Notes under the pieces: generated by a model
Database searches by the model: none
What the model was told of the DNA's origin: nothing
Seen by the model: only the letters and a program-made list of their open reading frames with translations
Assembly (NCBI RefSeq): GCF_910589235.1
Contig: NC_060963.1
Coordinates: forward strand, 7,207,001-7,271,000
Source: Vespa crabro
Lineage: Eukaryota > Arthropoda > Insecta > Hymenoptera > Vespidae
Direction: 5' to 3'
DNA: 64,000 bases
Program-made: the position numbers and the translations under genes
In this document: piece after piece, positions 36,314-49,634 of the stretch
Layout: each line of letters opens with the position of its first letter
Position numbering within the stretch: the stretch's first letter is position 1

Positions 36314-37905
36314 GTAAGTCTTCTTTCAAGTCTTCTCAAAGGAACGGAAGTGTCCTGTCATGAAAGCGTGGCGCTCTACGCTTTACGGCCAGTACAGTAG
36401 AGACCCAAAGCTGGAGGGTGTGGATCAGTGTCTTTCATATTTATTAATAAATCGAGGATCGAGAATATTGTTTTATTTAAATTTGATTAGAGATTATTTT
36501 CGGTTATATCGCTTATTTTCTTGTACTTTTTTTAATATGATTCCTTAATGATCTTTACGTGTTATTATCAAACGATTAAAAATCATTAATGTTCAGAATA
36601 TCGATCAAATTTATTACAAATTTTAATTTAATCGCATGATAATGTAAACAAATGTCTTGTTTAGGTAGGTCAAACGTGAATTTCAACTTCTTAAAGAAAC
36701 TCTTACTTTTCTAAACGTTTGCTCGCGAGCAAAGCAATTAGCGAGACCTCTATAAAGCGTAGCAACGTTCGATGCTCATTGAAATGACCGATCGATATTC
36801 AACGGATATTTAGCGGATATGAACGCTTTGGTTAGATACTCATCGGATATTATAGACGTATCGCCGATATCCAGCCGTCCACTCAGTGTATTCTCTAGAC
36901 AGGTCGGCTATTGAAACTCTCCTTTGTGGATTCTTCCCCGTTCCCCAGGTTCCTTCTACTCGTAATTCGATCGACTCGAGATGAAAGATACTCGACTCCC
37001 TTGTTAAGAGGACATCGGATATCTCCGCACGCGCTTTCCGCTGTTGGCGGTCGACGATTCTGCCTGAAGGAATGTTTCCTCTCGAAAAGCAGGTCGCATT
37101 ACACAGATGCTTTGGAATTTGATGTATACGATGATCTTAGAATGTCTTCGTGGTCAGGTACTTTCTACTAGAGACATTTTCTTTCGATAGGATCCCTAGA
37201 GGAAATTTCGTAGAAACGGAAATTTATCGTAACGAGCTGAAACATCGAGAAAAGACAGGAAGCGTGTTAGAAGAAGGTTTTGGAGAAAAAAGGGGGAAAG
37301 GTTGGTAGATTGGGAAGGATCTCGTGGAATATCAATTCACTGTGGTATCGTTTTCGTGCAACCACAGAACGGCTAGCCAGCCCGTTGCTTGAGGGTAAGA
37401 GAGCTCGAAGAAAAGTAATGTGTAGGTGAAACACGCACGAGTAGTCGATCCAACACGGAGGGTGGTAAGACTACTATCCCTACTGGGCACATATGTCGCA
37501 GGCTACTCGAGTACATGTACGAACATCCATCGCAAAATTCCAACCGCTATCGAGTCTTCCATCTCTCGGCACCCTTCGTCCCTTGTACCGTCTTTCCTTC
37601 GACCCCTTCTAACGACTCGAACGTTTTTCTTCCTTCTCCCTTTTCTCTTTTCACTTTCGCCTCGAGCCTGAAAGCGGGAGAAATAGAAAGAGAAAGAAAA
37701 AGATTCATTTATTAAATCTGTGGGGTCGAGGCTTTGTAGGAGCAATCGAGCCAATTAAACGCGAGCGATCGACCGGAATCGTCTAACGGATAGAAAATCG
37801 TGTTTCTACGTGAAGGGTTTGTTAAGTTAGCCGACACTGTTTTCGATCGTTGTGCTTTGAAGTATCGAGCAATTTCGATACAATTAAATTCGATACAAAA
37901 ATGAT

Positions 37906-37941
<36 letters not shown>

Positions 37942-40900
37942 CGAATGAGTTTTCAACTTTAACGCTGCAGATCAAGCGAACAAAACTGGAAAATAAATGA
38001 CACTATGCCCATCTCCTTCCAGCTTAATAATCCCAATGAAGCCGTCGACGCGTATCACCGGATTCTAACGCTTTATAGACTTTAATGGAAGCTTTTATGT
38101 CGACGATCGGACGATATGTATACGTCGTGGAGCTAGCAACGAGAGCGAAGTTTTAACCTGGTTTCCACGTCTAATTCGGTCATTGATCCGTGACTTTTGA
38201 GTGACAGGATATGGCGGAGCAAGCGCATAAAGAGGGAAAGGAGCTTGCCAGGGAGAAAGAGAGGGAGAGAAAGAGAATAGCCGTAGAGCGAAAGCTCACG
38301 GGGTTTGCAAGCATCACAGAAGGGGAACACGAAAGCTTTCACGGCCGTCCATTAATCGTCATACCACGTACATAGTGAGACGAGGAGCAATAGAAGCAAC
38401 AATAACAACGACATCGACGACGATGACGACAACAACAATGACAACGATAACAACAACAAGAAGAAGAAACTTGGAACTAAGAGAAAAGAGGGTAGAAAGA
38501 AAAACAGCAAAGGATGAAGAAATAGGGGAGAGAAAAAAGCTTGCAGCGAAGCAGACAAACAGAAGGAGAGTAGCCAGAAGAGAACGAAGAGAGTAGTAGT
38601 AGGAACGTGAGCACGCCAACAACCAAGCCGCATGGAAATTTATGTAAAAGCGTAACCGATATCGCACCGATTAATATTCATCGGGAGGGTGAGGAGACGT
38701 CGGAATGCTCGGGCCAGCGAGAGCCACAAGAAGAGCAGCTAGTTGCTGCTGCTGCTGCTGGCCGCTTCGTCGAACGTTGCGAGGATAAGCGAAACGAGAA
38801 CAGAATCGTTTTTCTCCTTTTTCTTTTAACCTATGCTTTTTTCCTTCCTTTCACCTGTCTCACCACTCTTCGTCTCTCTCTCTCTCCCCTTCTCTCTCTC
38901 TCTCTTTTCCCTCTCCCTCTCTCTCTCTCTCCCCCTCTCTCTCTCTCTCTCTCTTCCTCCCTTTACCTCATACACATCCCCATAACGTCGCAAACTCACG
39001 TGGCGAACTCTTTGTTTCTCTCTCCCCCAAAGAGATTGAATATTTTTCCTCCTTTGATCAAGCTTCTCCTCATACTCCTCTTCCTCTTGCATCCACGAAC
39101 GCGCGTCCTCATGCAAATGCGTTTACGCGAGAGAATATTCGCAGAGGCTTTGAGACGGTCTCTTCCTATAGTACTTTAATCGCCTTGAATTCGAACACAT
39201 CTTCCCGAAAACCGTCCACCCACGTAATCATTACATTACCACTGACGATTCTCCTACACATCGCTGAACTGGACTTTGTAAAGAGACTCCGACTACAAAG
39301 TACACGAGATTCGCTCTCGAATTTCGTCCTTCGATCGGTACTCTGCTCGTTTACTCGATCGAGATGGCCGACAAACCATTATTGTCTAATCGAATTTGTT
39401 ACGGAAGTTAGCTCGGCGAACGTGTACACGATACTTACCACGATCGAATGGTTTCTTAAAAAGATTTCCTAAATAACAAGATTTTCATCATGTTCACTCT
39501 ATTTTTTTTCTTTTTTTTTTTCTTTTAACACAATTTTAAAAAAGATTTTTTCCTTGACGACGTACTTTTTTTCGTTTCAATAATTTAACATAAAAGTAAG
39601 AACTTACCGTGCGTATTTCTTATTTTCGATTATTTATCGACACTCTCTTCTTCTTTTTCGAGTGAAATACGTTTTGAAAAGTCTTCAATTCCGTTTAAAG
39701 AGATACTAAAGTTGTTGAAAAAAAGAGAATACAATTTCATTTCATTCACACGTAATACGATTACGCGAGTCTTTCTAGAATCGTTCCTTTAAAAGCACAC
39801 CGTCAATGAATTCCATACGTTTTGAAAACTATTTAAGGCTAAAAGAGCGTGCGACAAGTTGACGTCAGATATCTCGTCGAAACGCGTGAAACTCTTAAAA
39901 GCTGGAAGAACTCGTCCGCGAGACGCTCGGGTCTTTGACGCGTTTTCTCTCGTATTTTCCAGACTAACGAGCGACAAATATTTCGTAAAACGTTCTTTCG
40001 TATCTCGTTGAAAAGAGTCTTCGGCTTTTCATTAAGTCCTTCTCAGCATTAAGAACTCTACGATAACGAAAGAGACTTTTTTCTTAGATAACTTACGTTA
40101 GTATTTCCCTTTTTATAAATGATAGATTCTACTTGCTTTTCTTGACGAGTGGAAGGACTTGAAAATCCTGATTTCTCTTCCAGCCACGTGTTCGAGTATC
40201 CTGAGAGAAAGGGAGAGGACAGAGATATAAAGAGAAAAAAGATAAGAGAGAGAGAGAAAAAAAAGAGAAAGACAAAGAAAGAAAAGAAGTAGTAGTAGTA
40301 GTTCGAAAGTCAACGTAAGTCACGTTGCTACTATCATTAGCGACTTCTCTCTTCTCGTAGTGTCACACTTTGTTTCGAGAAACTGGTAATGAGCGCATTT
40401 CTAGAAGCAACCTCTACTTACCTGTCTTCCTCTCTCTCTCTTCCTCTCACTCTCCCTTTCTTTCCCTTCTCCTTTCTTCTCTTGGCCTCCTCTACTAATG
40501 ACAAAAAGTCAGGATTAGCGGCAATAAGCCGAGCGGTTGGCTAGATTGGTAAAAGCCACCAGCTCTTGCACCTTCTGTTATAAAGTGGGACGCATTTACC
40601 AGACCACAGGCGACGCTTTTCTAAGGAAAGCTAAACGAAGCTTTAAGGGTAGAATCGATTCTCGCTGACTGCATCATTCAGAAGGTGCATCTCTTTCTCT
40701 TTCTCTTTCTCTTTCTCTTTTCCTTTCTCTCTCTTACTCTTCATGAGTGGATACCTTTTCACCGGCAGTAAATTGATTCCCGCTACTGTGCAACGAAAGG
40801 TACGATTAGGAGAACGTAATGAGCTTGCTTTGCGCATCGTCTACCTCTATCTCTATTTCCATCTTTATCTTTCTTATCGAGCAAATCGATTTACGCTGTC

Positions 40901-41207
40901 TCTCTTTAATCATCCATTTTAATCACAATTCAGATTCACGATAGAATTTAGACAAAGGGCACGCGTTTCTAATAGTCGATTTATTAGGATGTCCTATCAT
41001 CGATAAAGTTATAAAAGCCAGTCGGGAAAGCGACGCATCGACATCTCGAACGTTGTCAAGGGAAAATAATATTGGGAAAGTAGGGGTTGTTCGTATGCTT
41101 TACCCAGTTCCAGCATTACCAAGTACGAAGGTAGAAAGCGATATTCTGATGCCAGTCGACGCCCTTTCCCTTCGTCCTTCTCTTTACGTATTTGTTCGAA
41201 ACTCCTT

Positions 41208-41239
<32 letters not shown>

Positions 41240-41619
41240 CCTCTCTCTCTTTCTGTCTCATCTCTTCCATTTTTCACTTTCCTTTATATGGCTAGCACGT
41301 CGGGAGAAACTAACCAGCTCGCTCGAGCTTAAATATGCAGATTTTTCGCGAGGTGTAGAACGAAATGAATGGCTGCCGACAGAGAAAGAGAGGGGATTAA
41401 GCAGAAGCGTGCAGATCAGAGAGGTGAAAATTAACTTGGTTACGACAGATTGCTTGTGAATAATTCCTTCAGCCATTCGGCGGCATGATAACTTTGTTGC
41501 CGTATGCTCATTGTCTACTTCACCCTTCTCACTATTCCAGCGACCCTTGAACTCCGCCATACCGATAGTCTCCCTCTTCTTCACCATCCATCCTTCTTCT
41601 TCTACCTTTCATCCATTTC

Positions 41620-41679
<60 letters not shown>

Positions 41680-42358
41680 CTGTCTTTCACTCTCACAGTA
41701 TCTTCGTATAGCATATTATACGGCTATGCGTAGGCACCGTACCGATATAACTCTGCCGTTTTCGTTTAATCATGTCAACGGAGCAGAAATGCCTTCGTTT
41801 AATGACCCAATAAGGAAGAAGAGCTCGCGCTCTTCCGTCTTCCAAGACAGCCCTTTCTTCTCTTCATCGATCTATATTCCCATTTCGTTTCTCATACACC
41901 AACACTGTTCTTGTCGCACTTTAAACGAGTAGTTCAATGAAAATCTACAAGTATGATATGCTCTCATTGAAACGAACAGTAATTTGAGACCTCGATAACA
42001 ATAATAGTAGATATTGTTTTCATAGAGAGAACAATATCTCTTGGAACGGTCGGTTAACGTTTCACGAGGATCGAATAATTACACCGTCAATCAGAATCGA
42101 AGGACGATAATTGTGAAACTCTCCAAGTCGATCTGTCCATGCGGTTCTGTTCCAATCGCACGGTCTAACGAAAATTCGATCGCCTTGTCCGAGACAGACG
42201 TTGATCTAACCAAAAGGAACCTTCTTCTACAATCTCACCTACCGAATCCATTTGGGGATTACCGAAATTTCGCGATAATTCAGGTAGCTGCAGGTAAAGC
42301 TGGCTCGATGCCACGGTGCCGCCCCTGCGCCAGTCCCTTTTGCCCCGGACCGAAAGCC

Positions 42359-42389
<31 letters not shown>

Positions 42390-42507
42390 AAAAAGAGAGA
42401 GACCGCGTGCGCGAAGGGAGTTATTTTATGAATATCCGGCTCTCGGCGACGGATCTGTACTCCCTTCACTTTCTCTCTCTTCTCTCTCTATCTCTCTCTT
42501 TCTCTCA

Positions 42508-42556
<49 letters not shown>

Positions 42557-44371
42557 TCTCTCTCTCTCTTTCTTTTTTTCTTTCTTTCCTTCTTCAGCTT
42601 TTCCCCTTTTATTTCTTCTGATGTGCCAACCCCGGCGCCCCGAGTCTCTTTCTTTCCTTTCTCAAAAATCTCAACATATCTTCGAAAAAGCCTCCGGATG
42701 TCGAGACAGACAGAGAGAAAAAAGTAAGAGAAAGAGATAGGCAAAGATAAATAGAGAAAGAAGTACGAAGCTTTCCTGTTAACATCGGAGCAAAGCCATG
42801 CGTTACCTTTCTATGGTTTTACGCGGGAAGCTCGTTATTGCATATTCTTTTCAGAGCGCGTAATATCGATCGCGGCCCAGTATACTCGTTACGGGCATTA
42901 CTGCCGTTAGCAGTGGCCCACCTCGAAATATGCTTGAAAAGAAGTCTCTACTACTACGTAGGAGAAACCGTAATTAAAAGTCCGTTCTTGTCAATCGTTT
43001 TAGAAATTCATCAATTTCCGCAGCTGCTATATACCTACGTATGTACTATGTGGAAGGTACACGAAAGACCACGTCGTCTCTGACCGATCGATTCTCGAAG
43101 CCCACGTGCTTCGCAAAAACAATTTGGTATTCGTCGGTCATAGCCAGTTTCCATCAACATTGATCCGCGAATAGAATGGAGGCATTGTTCGCACTCGCTC
43201 GGTTCATATTTAGATAGAAAGAGAAAAAGAAAGAGAGAGAGAGAGAGAGAACAAAAAAAGAGAGAGAGGGAGAGAGAAAAAGAGAGAAGAGAAAATCCTG
43301 GCCCTCGTTTTACGTATCGCACAGTCTCATCCTCTTATTTATGAAGCCGATCTTCCGGCCCTCGCACGTTACCATCTGTTTGATCGGGAAAAAATGGATT
43401 ACACGGGGCGCGTCCTATGGATTATCCTCCGTTGACTCATACATTTGGATAATGTATACGTATATAACCCATACATATTTATATATTATACATTATGTGT
43501 ACTTATCGACTCGTGATTTAAGAAAAAAGCTCGAGACGTTCGTTATACACGTGAACTATGTCCATCCATCGAGCAGTCATATCCACGTTTAAAGAATTCA
43601 CGTGCACGGCCACGTACGACTCATTACGCTTTCACAAGGAGGAATTTCCTTTCGGGATTACGACCCACTTAACGGCCATAACGAAGGCTACGTTCGAGGC
43701 TGCTAGGCAGCGAGAGTCTTGCATTATCTAAACTCGACTGCTATGCTACAAGAACGAAAGCTGTGTGCCAGGGTAAGAGACGACTTCCGCGAGAGCCAAC
43801 GCACCCTTCTTACTCACCCTCATTCTCTTCCCACACCCCCTTATATTCCACACCCAGTCCTCCCCCTTTCTCCTCCCACTAAACCGACATGATAAACTTT
43901 TCATTCTATAGAGAGAGTCCAAACCGCTCGAACCTTTCTCTACTCTGCTCTGCTCTTTCTAATGTGAACATACAAGAACAATTCTACGTCCCAACGTGCT
44001 TTGGCAGTAATTCGAGGAAACGATTATATTCGATTGAAAGACAATGCATCACTATTCCATCCAATGTTACTGAACATTCTTATTTTCAATCGAATTTCAT
44101 AAAAATAAAGATGAAAATCGTATTGTTAATAAGCATTAACGTTCCCGATATATCAATTTGTTAAAAAATATGGTATATCTGCTGATCCGATTTAAAAAAT
44201 ATTCGTTCCACTTGTGATCGAAGATTGATTAGGACGATTAGATAATTAACACACGAGTTGTCGGCTGCTATCCCATTTGTGGATTACGTTTTAGCCAAGA
44301 GAAAATGAGCGAATATCGAATCGTAAATTCAATCATCTCGTTTCATCACAGTCGTGCAAAATAAATGTCCT

Positions 44372-44428
<57 letters not shown>

Positions 44429-44548
44429 GTCGTTTGATTTAACTCGATTACCGATTTATACGCTATCGGAATTCGATCGTTTTCATGACTGGTAACGGGC
44501 CGATCATGACGCCGAGAACGACGAAGTTACTCGAATTTCCGAGGATGC

Positions 44549-44579
<31 letters not shown>

Positions 44580-44929
44580 GGATGGATTCGAGAAGGTAGA
44601 AAGCGATAATCGAAGCGGATAGAGAGTGCCGTAGGGAGAATCGTGGCGTAAATCGGAGAAGGCAGGGAACGTAGATCAAGTTGTGATTCGATAGAGTAAA
44701 CTAGAGAAAGAGAAATTCTAACTTAAATATAATTGAACTTAAATAGAACTCATCAAGTTTTCTTGACAAGAACAAATAATTGTTAAATTATTATGAAATA
44801 AACATCAATAAGATGATGAGGATAACGAGTCTCGTATTTTTCCAATTATCGTGTAAGAAGGATAAAGGGGGATATTAATTGACCGATTCGTTGGTTAAAA
44901 CATTGAAAGGGCAGGGTAATTATGCAAGG

Positions 44930-45160
44930 ATTCTATTAACGGGGTGTCGATGTCGGCGAGTCGCGAGTCGCGAATCGCGCTGCTTGCCGGGCTGCAGCAG
45001 CTCTCTCCTCTCGGTATCGCGTATTGATCGTTCTTTACTTGTTGCGCAGAGCAAACGCGGCTCGCGTCGACCACCGTGCCGCTAGCCCCTCCGTATTTCG
45101 CGCAGAACTCCATTCTCCATGGACAGACGTAATTAACGTCCGAGTAGGAACGAGGCAAGA
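44930..45160. promoter_or_regulatory. CpG-rich patch with TCGCGA repeats, 3.4 kb upstream of Ddr
   Basis: A CpG-dense patch lies in an AT-rich region, with GAGTCGCGAGTCGCGAATCG near 44957 (repeated TCGCGA palindrome) and several CGCG and GCGC sites. It could be the Ddr promoter or a leader exon. No start or donor could be assigned. Confidence 0.25.
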
Positions 45161-45222
45161 CATACTAGCATCCTTTGCTGATTTTATGTCTCCTTGACTC
45201 TCTCTCTTTCTCTCTCTCTGTT

Positions 45223-45264
<42 letters not shown>

Positions 45265-48200
45265 GGTCTCTCTCTCTCTCTCTCTCTAGGTCTCTCTCTC
45301 TCTTTCTTTCTCTCTTTTTCTTTCTCTCTTTTTCTTTCTCTCTCTTTCTTTCTCTCTCTTTCTTTTTCTGTCCCTATCTATTTTTCTCACTTCCCTTCTC
45401 TCTTTTATACTTATCATATTCATCATATTCATTCATAAAATATACCTATATTGAGAGACACATCGAAAGATCGATTTTATCGCGTCCTCCATTTCAACAA
45501 CGAATACAGAGGATAAAGAGAAAAAGAGAGAAAAGCAGTTTTGAAGAAAGAGATCTCATGGGTAATTACGCTAAAGAATCTCGACGAGATCCAAAGAAAC
45601 TGGGAAAATACCAAGGAAGATGAGAGATGAAAATAAAATAAACAAAGAAAGATGCTGGAGAAGTTCCTTTCAAGCTATTGCGGTCGCCTTTGTAAACAGA
45701 CTACCATTGGTGATTCTCTTTCTTTTTTTTTCTCATTTTCTTTTCCTTTTTATTCCCAACCAATTTTTATCCGTTCACAAATTATAACAACATATCGCGT
45801 AAATAATGTTAGAATTTATGCCACTTCAAAAGTTCACCGTTTGGAATAATGTTTCGGAAAATTTGTAAAAAACTTGTAACGTTATAAAAACTCATTATGC
45901 TAGTTAATTGAGGTAAAGACCGAGAAATTTATATTTCAATTTTTCCACGTAATCGTTTATCAAAATGTTCGTAATGTTTAATAATACCGTTAAATTAAAC
46001 TTAAAAGATACGCGAAGGACGACGTTTATTTTATATTTCTAGCATAAATTTTTCTATAAAAAGAGAAAAAAGAAAAAAAATATTAAAATCATCGTTTTCC
46101 GTACTTTCTTACAGAGTAAATCACAGTAGGCAAGCGATTATTTTCATGTAAAATAAAAGCGATCGAAAATTATGACCGACTATAAAAAAGAAAATTATTA
46201 TTCTAGGGGCAAAATAGTAGAAATAAAGCAACGATCGATGACACAAACGAATATGTATTATGAAAGAGGTTTCTATCTTTAACGAGCTGAACGAAACTTT
46301 AAAGTTTATGCCAAAAATCTAAACTTATCTTCTCGAAAGTGTAATAAGACGAGAAATTCAGGAAAGCAAAATGTTTCTGATTAAGAATGGAAATTTGTCT
46401 TTATTCGTGAAATTAAGTCGATTTCTTCATATTGTTACGTTTCTCTTGGGGAAAATCAAGAACCTGCAATTACGAAATGTAGGATACGTAGTAGCATCCT
46501 AGGGAAATTATGACTGCCCGTATAACGAGTGCTATTTTCTCTGAATACGTATATCGTTCGTCGAGAAATGAAGGTACATAATTAATTAGAAAAGCGTTTG
46601 ATCCATAAATCAGAATGACGCGTAGCCTCTTATTCGAGTGAATTTTCGTCTCTGTACGTGCTCTCTGTGCAGCCTCTGCGTTTACCTTCAATTATGTCTG
46701 CTTGTACTGCTCGCCCCTCCTTTTCTTGATGGGTCAAAAGGGAAACCGTGGAAAGCTATATGATTATCCACTCAACGATTCCTCCTACGGTAAATCGCGT
46801 GTTCGCTTTTCTCTCACATCTTTTCTTCCTTTTTAAATCTTTTCGTTCTTCCAAGTAGTTAGACAATTTTTTTCTTTTTTACAAAAGAATCCTTAAATTC
46901 CTTTGTAATCATACGATATATAATTTCATATACACATATATACACATACATACGATATTACGTTCACGTGTATACAATATTATAGTAAGAGAACATTCTA
47001 GTACGTCTGTCAGAAACTTATTGTCTAATCTTGTTGTTCCATAGAATAGAAAGCTTAGAAATCTTCCTTCATCCTTTGCACATTTTGCTTGACTGCTGGG
47101 TCGACTCTCTTTTATGCTTCGTAGCGTTCGCTTCGGCAAGCTCATTGGATCGTATTCGCTGTGTTTGCAATCGACAGAAATTATGCTCATAACGTACTCC
47201 CGTTTTAATTAAAATCGCGTCTCTGGGGGCTTCGCTTGTACTGTGTAAGCGTACAGAGGTTAAGAAAAAAATTCGCGAGAGCAAAGTAGATTACGTGCGC
47301 GAATACTGTGAGATGGTTATGAGATAGTATTATTAATACCGTTGTAAGCTTCCTTTGTTCCTTCTTTTTTACTTGCAATCAACGATTTTGCAACTTCAAT
47401 TATTTTTATTTTCTATTTTATATGTAAATATATAAAAAAGAAACAAGTAAAATTACTAAACTCTTCTACAGATATTTTAAATCTTCTAATGTGCAAAACA
47501 TTGTACATGATTGTGCGACCGTCTGTATATAACTGGCCTACTTCACTTGCATGGCTGCCACGAAGAAATGGGTATACTCTACTTTTGTGCGCTACATAAG
47601 CGAATGCATACATACACTCTCCATATTTGCGGCTGCAGTGCGCAAACGAAAAGGGTCTCTTTACTTTACCCTCACCGTGTAAGTCAGAAAACAGTCGTTT
47701 TCAAGATGCAATAATGAAGATTGAAAAATGATTGTGCGTAATTAAATTACCAATCGAGAAATCTTCATTTCTAAATCTTGTTAAGTTTTTTGATTTATCT
47801 TCTGATACAAATTCAATAAATTTAAAATGTTGAAAGAAAAGAAACAATAAGAAAAAATAGAATAACAAATAATAAATATAAGATCATTAGGAGTATGATT
47901 CAATGTGGAATGAAGTGTATAGTACGTTAGGGTTGACAACGTGTTACGATCACAAGCGAGGAGAAGCTTCAGGACAAACAGTTTCAGTTCGGATACCAAA
48001 GGGTCGCTTAATGACAGAGCTTCCGAAATGAACCGAGGGCAAGGGTTTCTTTTTATACAAAATCTCGTTAAACTTCCCACGCCGAAGGCGTACAATGGAC
48101 GCCAAGATTTTTATGCGTTTACGACGATGAAACGATTTTTGACCTTGATACCGGAACTTACACTTTTGGTAAAAACTTTCAACCCTCTGCATTTCTTTTC

Positions 48201-48506
48201 ATCGAGCTTTCTTTCTTCCTTTCTGCAAAGAAGAAAAAATGATTAAATATTACTATCGGATGATAGCGTTTCACTTAAAAAATGACAACAATATGTTATT
48301 CGTTTTATTTTTTTTTTCTTTTCTTCCTTCCTTCCTTCTTTCCTTTCTGTCTTTTTTCCTCTTTAAAAAATTTTTCATCCACAAGAAGGCCACCATCTTC
48401 TTTCTGTTGTTGCAGAGTAATGACGATGATAACTCTTCACGTCTACTTATCATGCACTATAAAATATCACGAGGCAATGCTACAGTAGAATATCGAATCA
48501 CATATC

Positions 48507-48643
48507 ATGGAGGCAGTAGTTATTTTCATAGGAGTCCTTACTGTACTGGTTTTATGCGTGAACGAACCTGTCAAAGGCATTCCCGGTACGTACTCAAATC
48601 ATTCATGTAATATACATTGTCAAAAGAAAATGGTAAAGAAAGA

Positions 48644-48693
<50 letters not shown>

Positions 48694-49577
48694 CATTTCT
48701 GGCAATAAATAAGAATGATAGACAGCAAAGAGACGTATAATGGGCAATCGTTTTAGGACAGTGTATGTTACCTCTCGGCATGGAAGAGGGAAGGATTCCC
48801 GACGACGCTATTACTGCGTCTTCGAGTTACGAAATGAAATCTGTGGGGCCGCAAAATGCAAGGTAGATATTGGAAAGTTAACGAAAGGTAACAGGATATA
48901 TCCATTTCGCAGTTATTTTCGATATAATTTTGACGATTTTTTCTCCTTTACTTCATCTTATCTAACTTGTAGAAATCAGTGTAGAGAAAATGAAATCTCT
49001 TTACAGATTACGGCACGAAAAAAATGGCGGAGCTTGGTGCCCAAAAGCACAAATCAGCAGTGCTATACGAGAATATTTGGAAATCGATCTTACAAAAAAT
49101 CACCTTATTACGTGGACTGAAACTCAAGGACGTTTCGGTAACGGTCAAGGTCAAGAATATGCCGAAGCATTCTTTCTCGAATATTGGCGCGATTTAAAAT
49201 GGCATCAATATAAAAATCTTAAAAGGGACAAAGTACGTCTGTCGATTAATTACATTAATTATTTTGATTCTATAATTATTGTGTACGTTTCATTTTCTAT
49301 ATAGGTATTACGAGGAAATAGCAATACATATTTGGTAGAGAAGCAGAAATTAGACTTACCGTTCGTAGCGAGCAGAGTACGATTCGTTCCGTACAGTCAA
49401 CATCCTCGTACCGTCTGTATGCGTGTAGAAATTTATGGCTGTGTGTGGGAACGTGAGTATCCTTCAATCGAGTACCATTATATCAAGTATATTAACTATA
49501 TTAAGATGCAAGCAGACGATATATCGAGGCACACGAGGCAACGATCTATCGACCTGCTACATACTAGCTATTTATTA

Positions 49578-49634
<57 letters not shown>

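Larger units (their letters stand above)
34306..48415. other. About 14 kb without a recognised gene between prune and Ddr
   Basis: I found no conserved coding exon here. Many simple repeats occur: CT tracts near 34546-34650, 38872-38955, 41619-41696, 42470-42600, 44372-44428 and 45199-45375, GA near 37908-37932, 42361-42390, 43221-43295 and 44548-44580, and a CAA/GAC-rich block at 38398-38470. The first 550 bases are the prune 3' end. The exon with the Ddr start codon follows an acceptor at 48414-48415, so Ddr has an upstream leader exon, possibly far back in this stretch. Two short frames with strong donors (near 35594 and 36214) and a CpG-rich patch at 44930-45160 are noted separately. Confidence 0.5.

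Noticed and set aside
40530..40640. tRNA-like stretch (GCCGAGCGGTTGGCTAGATTGG)
   Set aside because: It resembles a tRNA D-arm, but no anticodon stem, B-box (GGTTCGA) or closing acceptor stem could be found.
42041..42727. 228-codon plus frame
   Set aside because: Its second half is GA/CT repeat translation and the first half has no family resemblance or splice-site support.
45175..45438. Ser-Leu-rich hydrophobic frame resembling a membrane protein
   Set aside because: Pure CT microsatellite translation.
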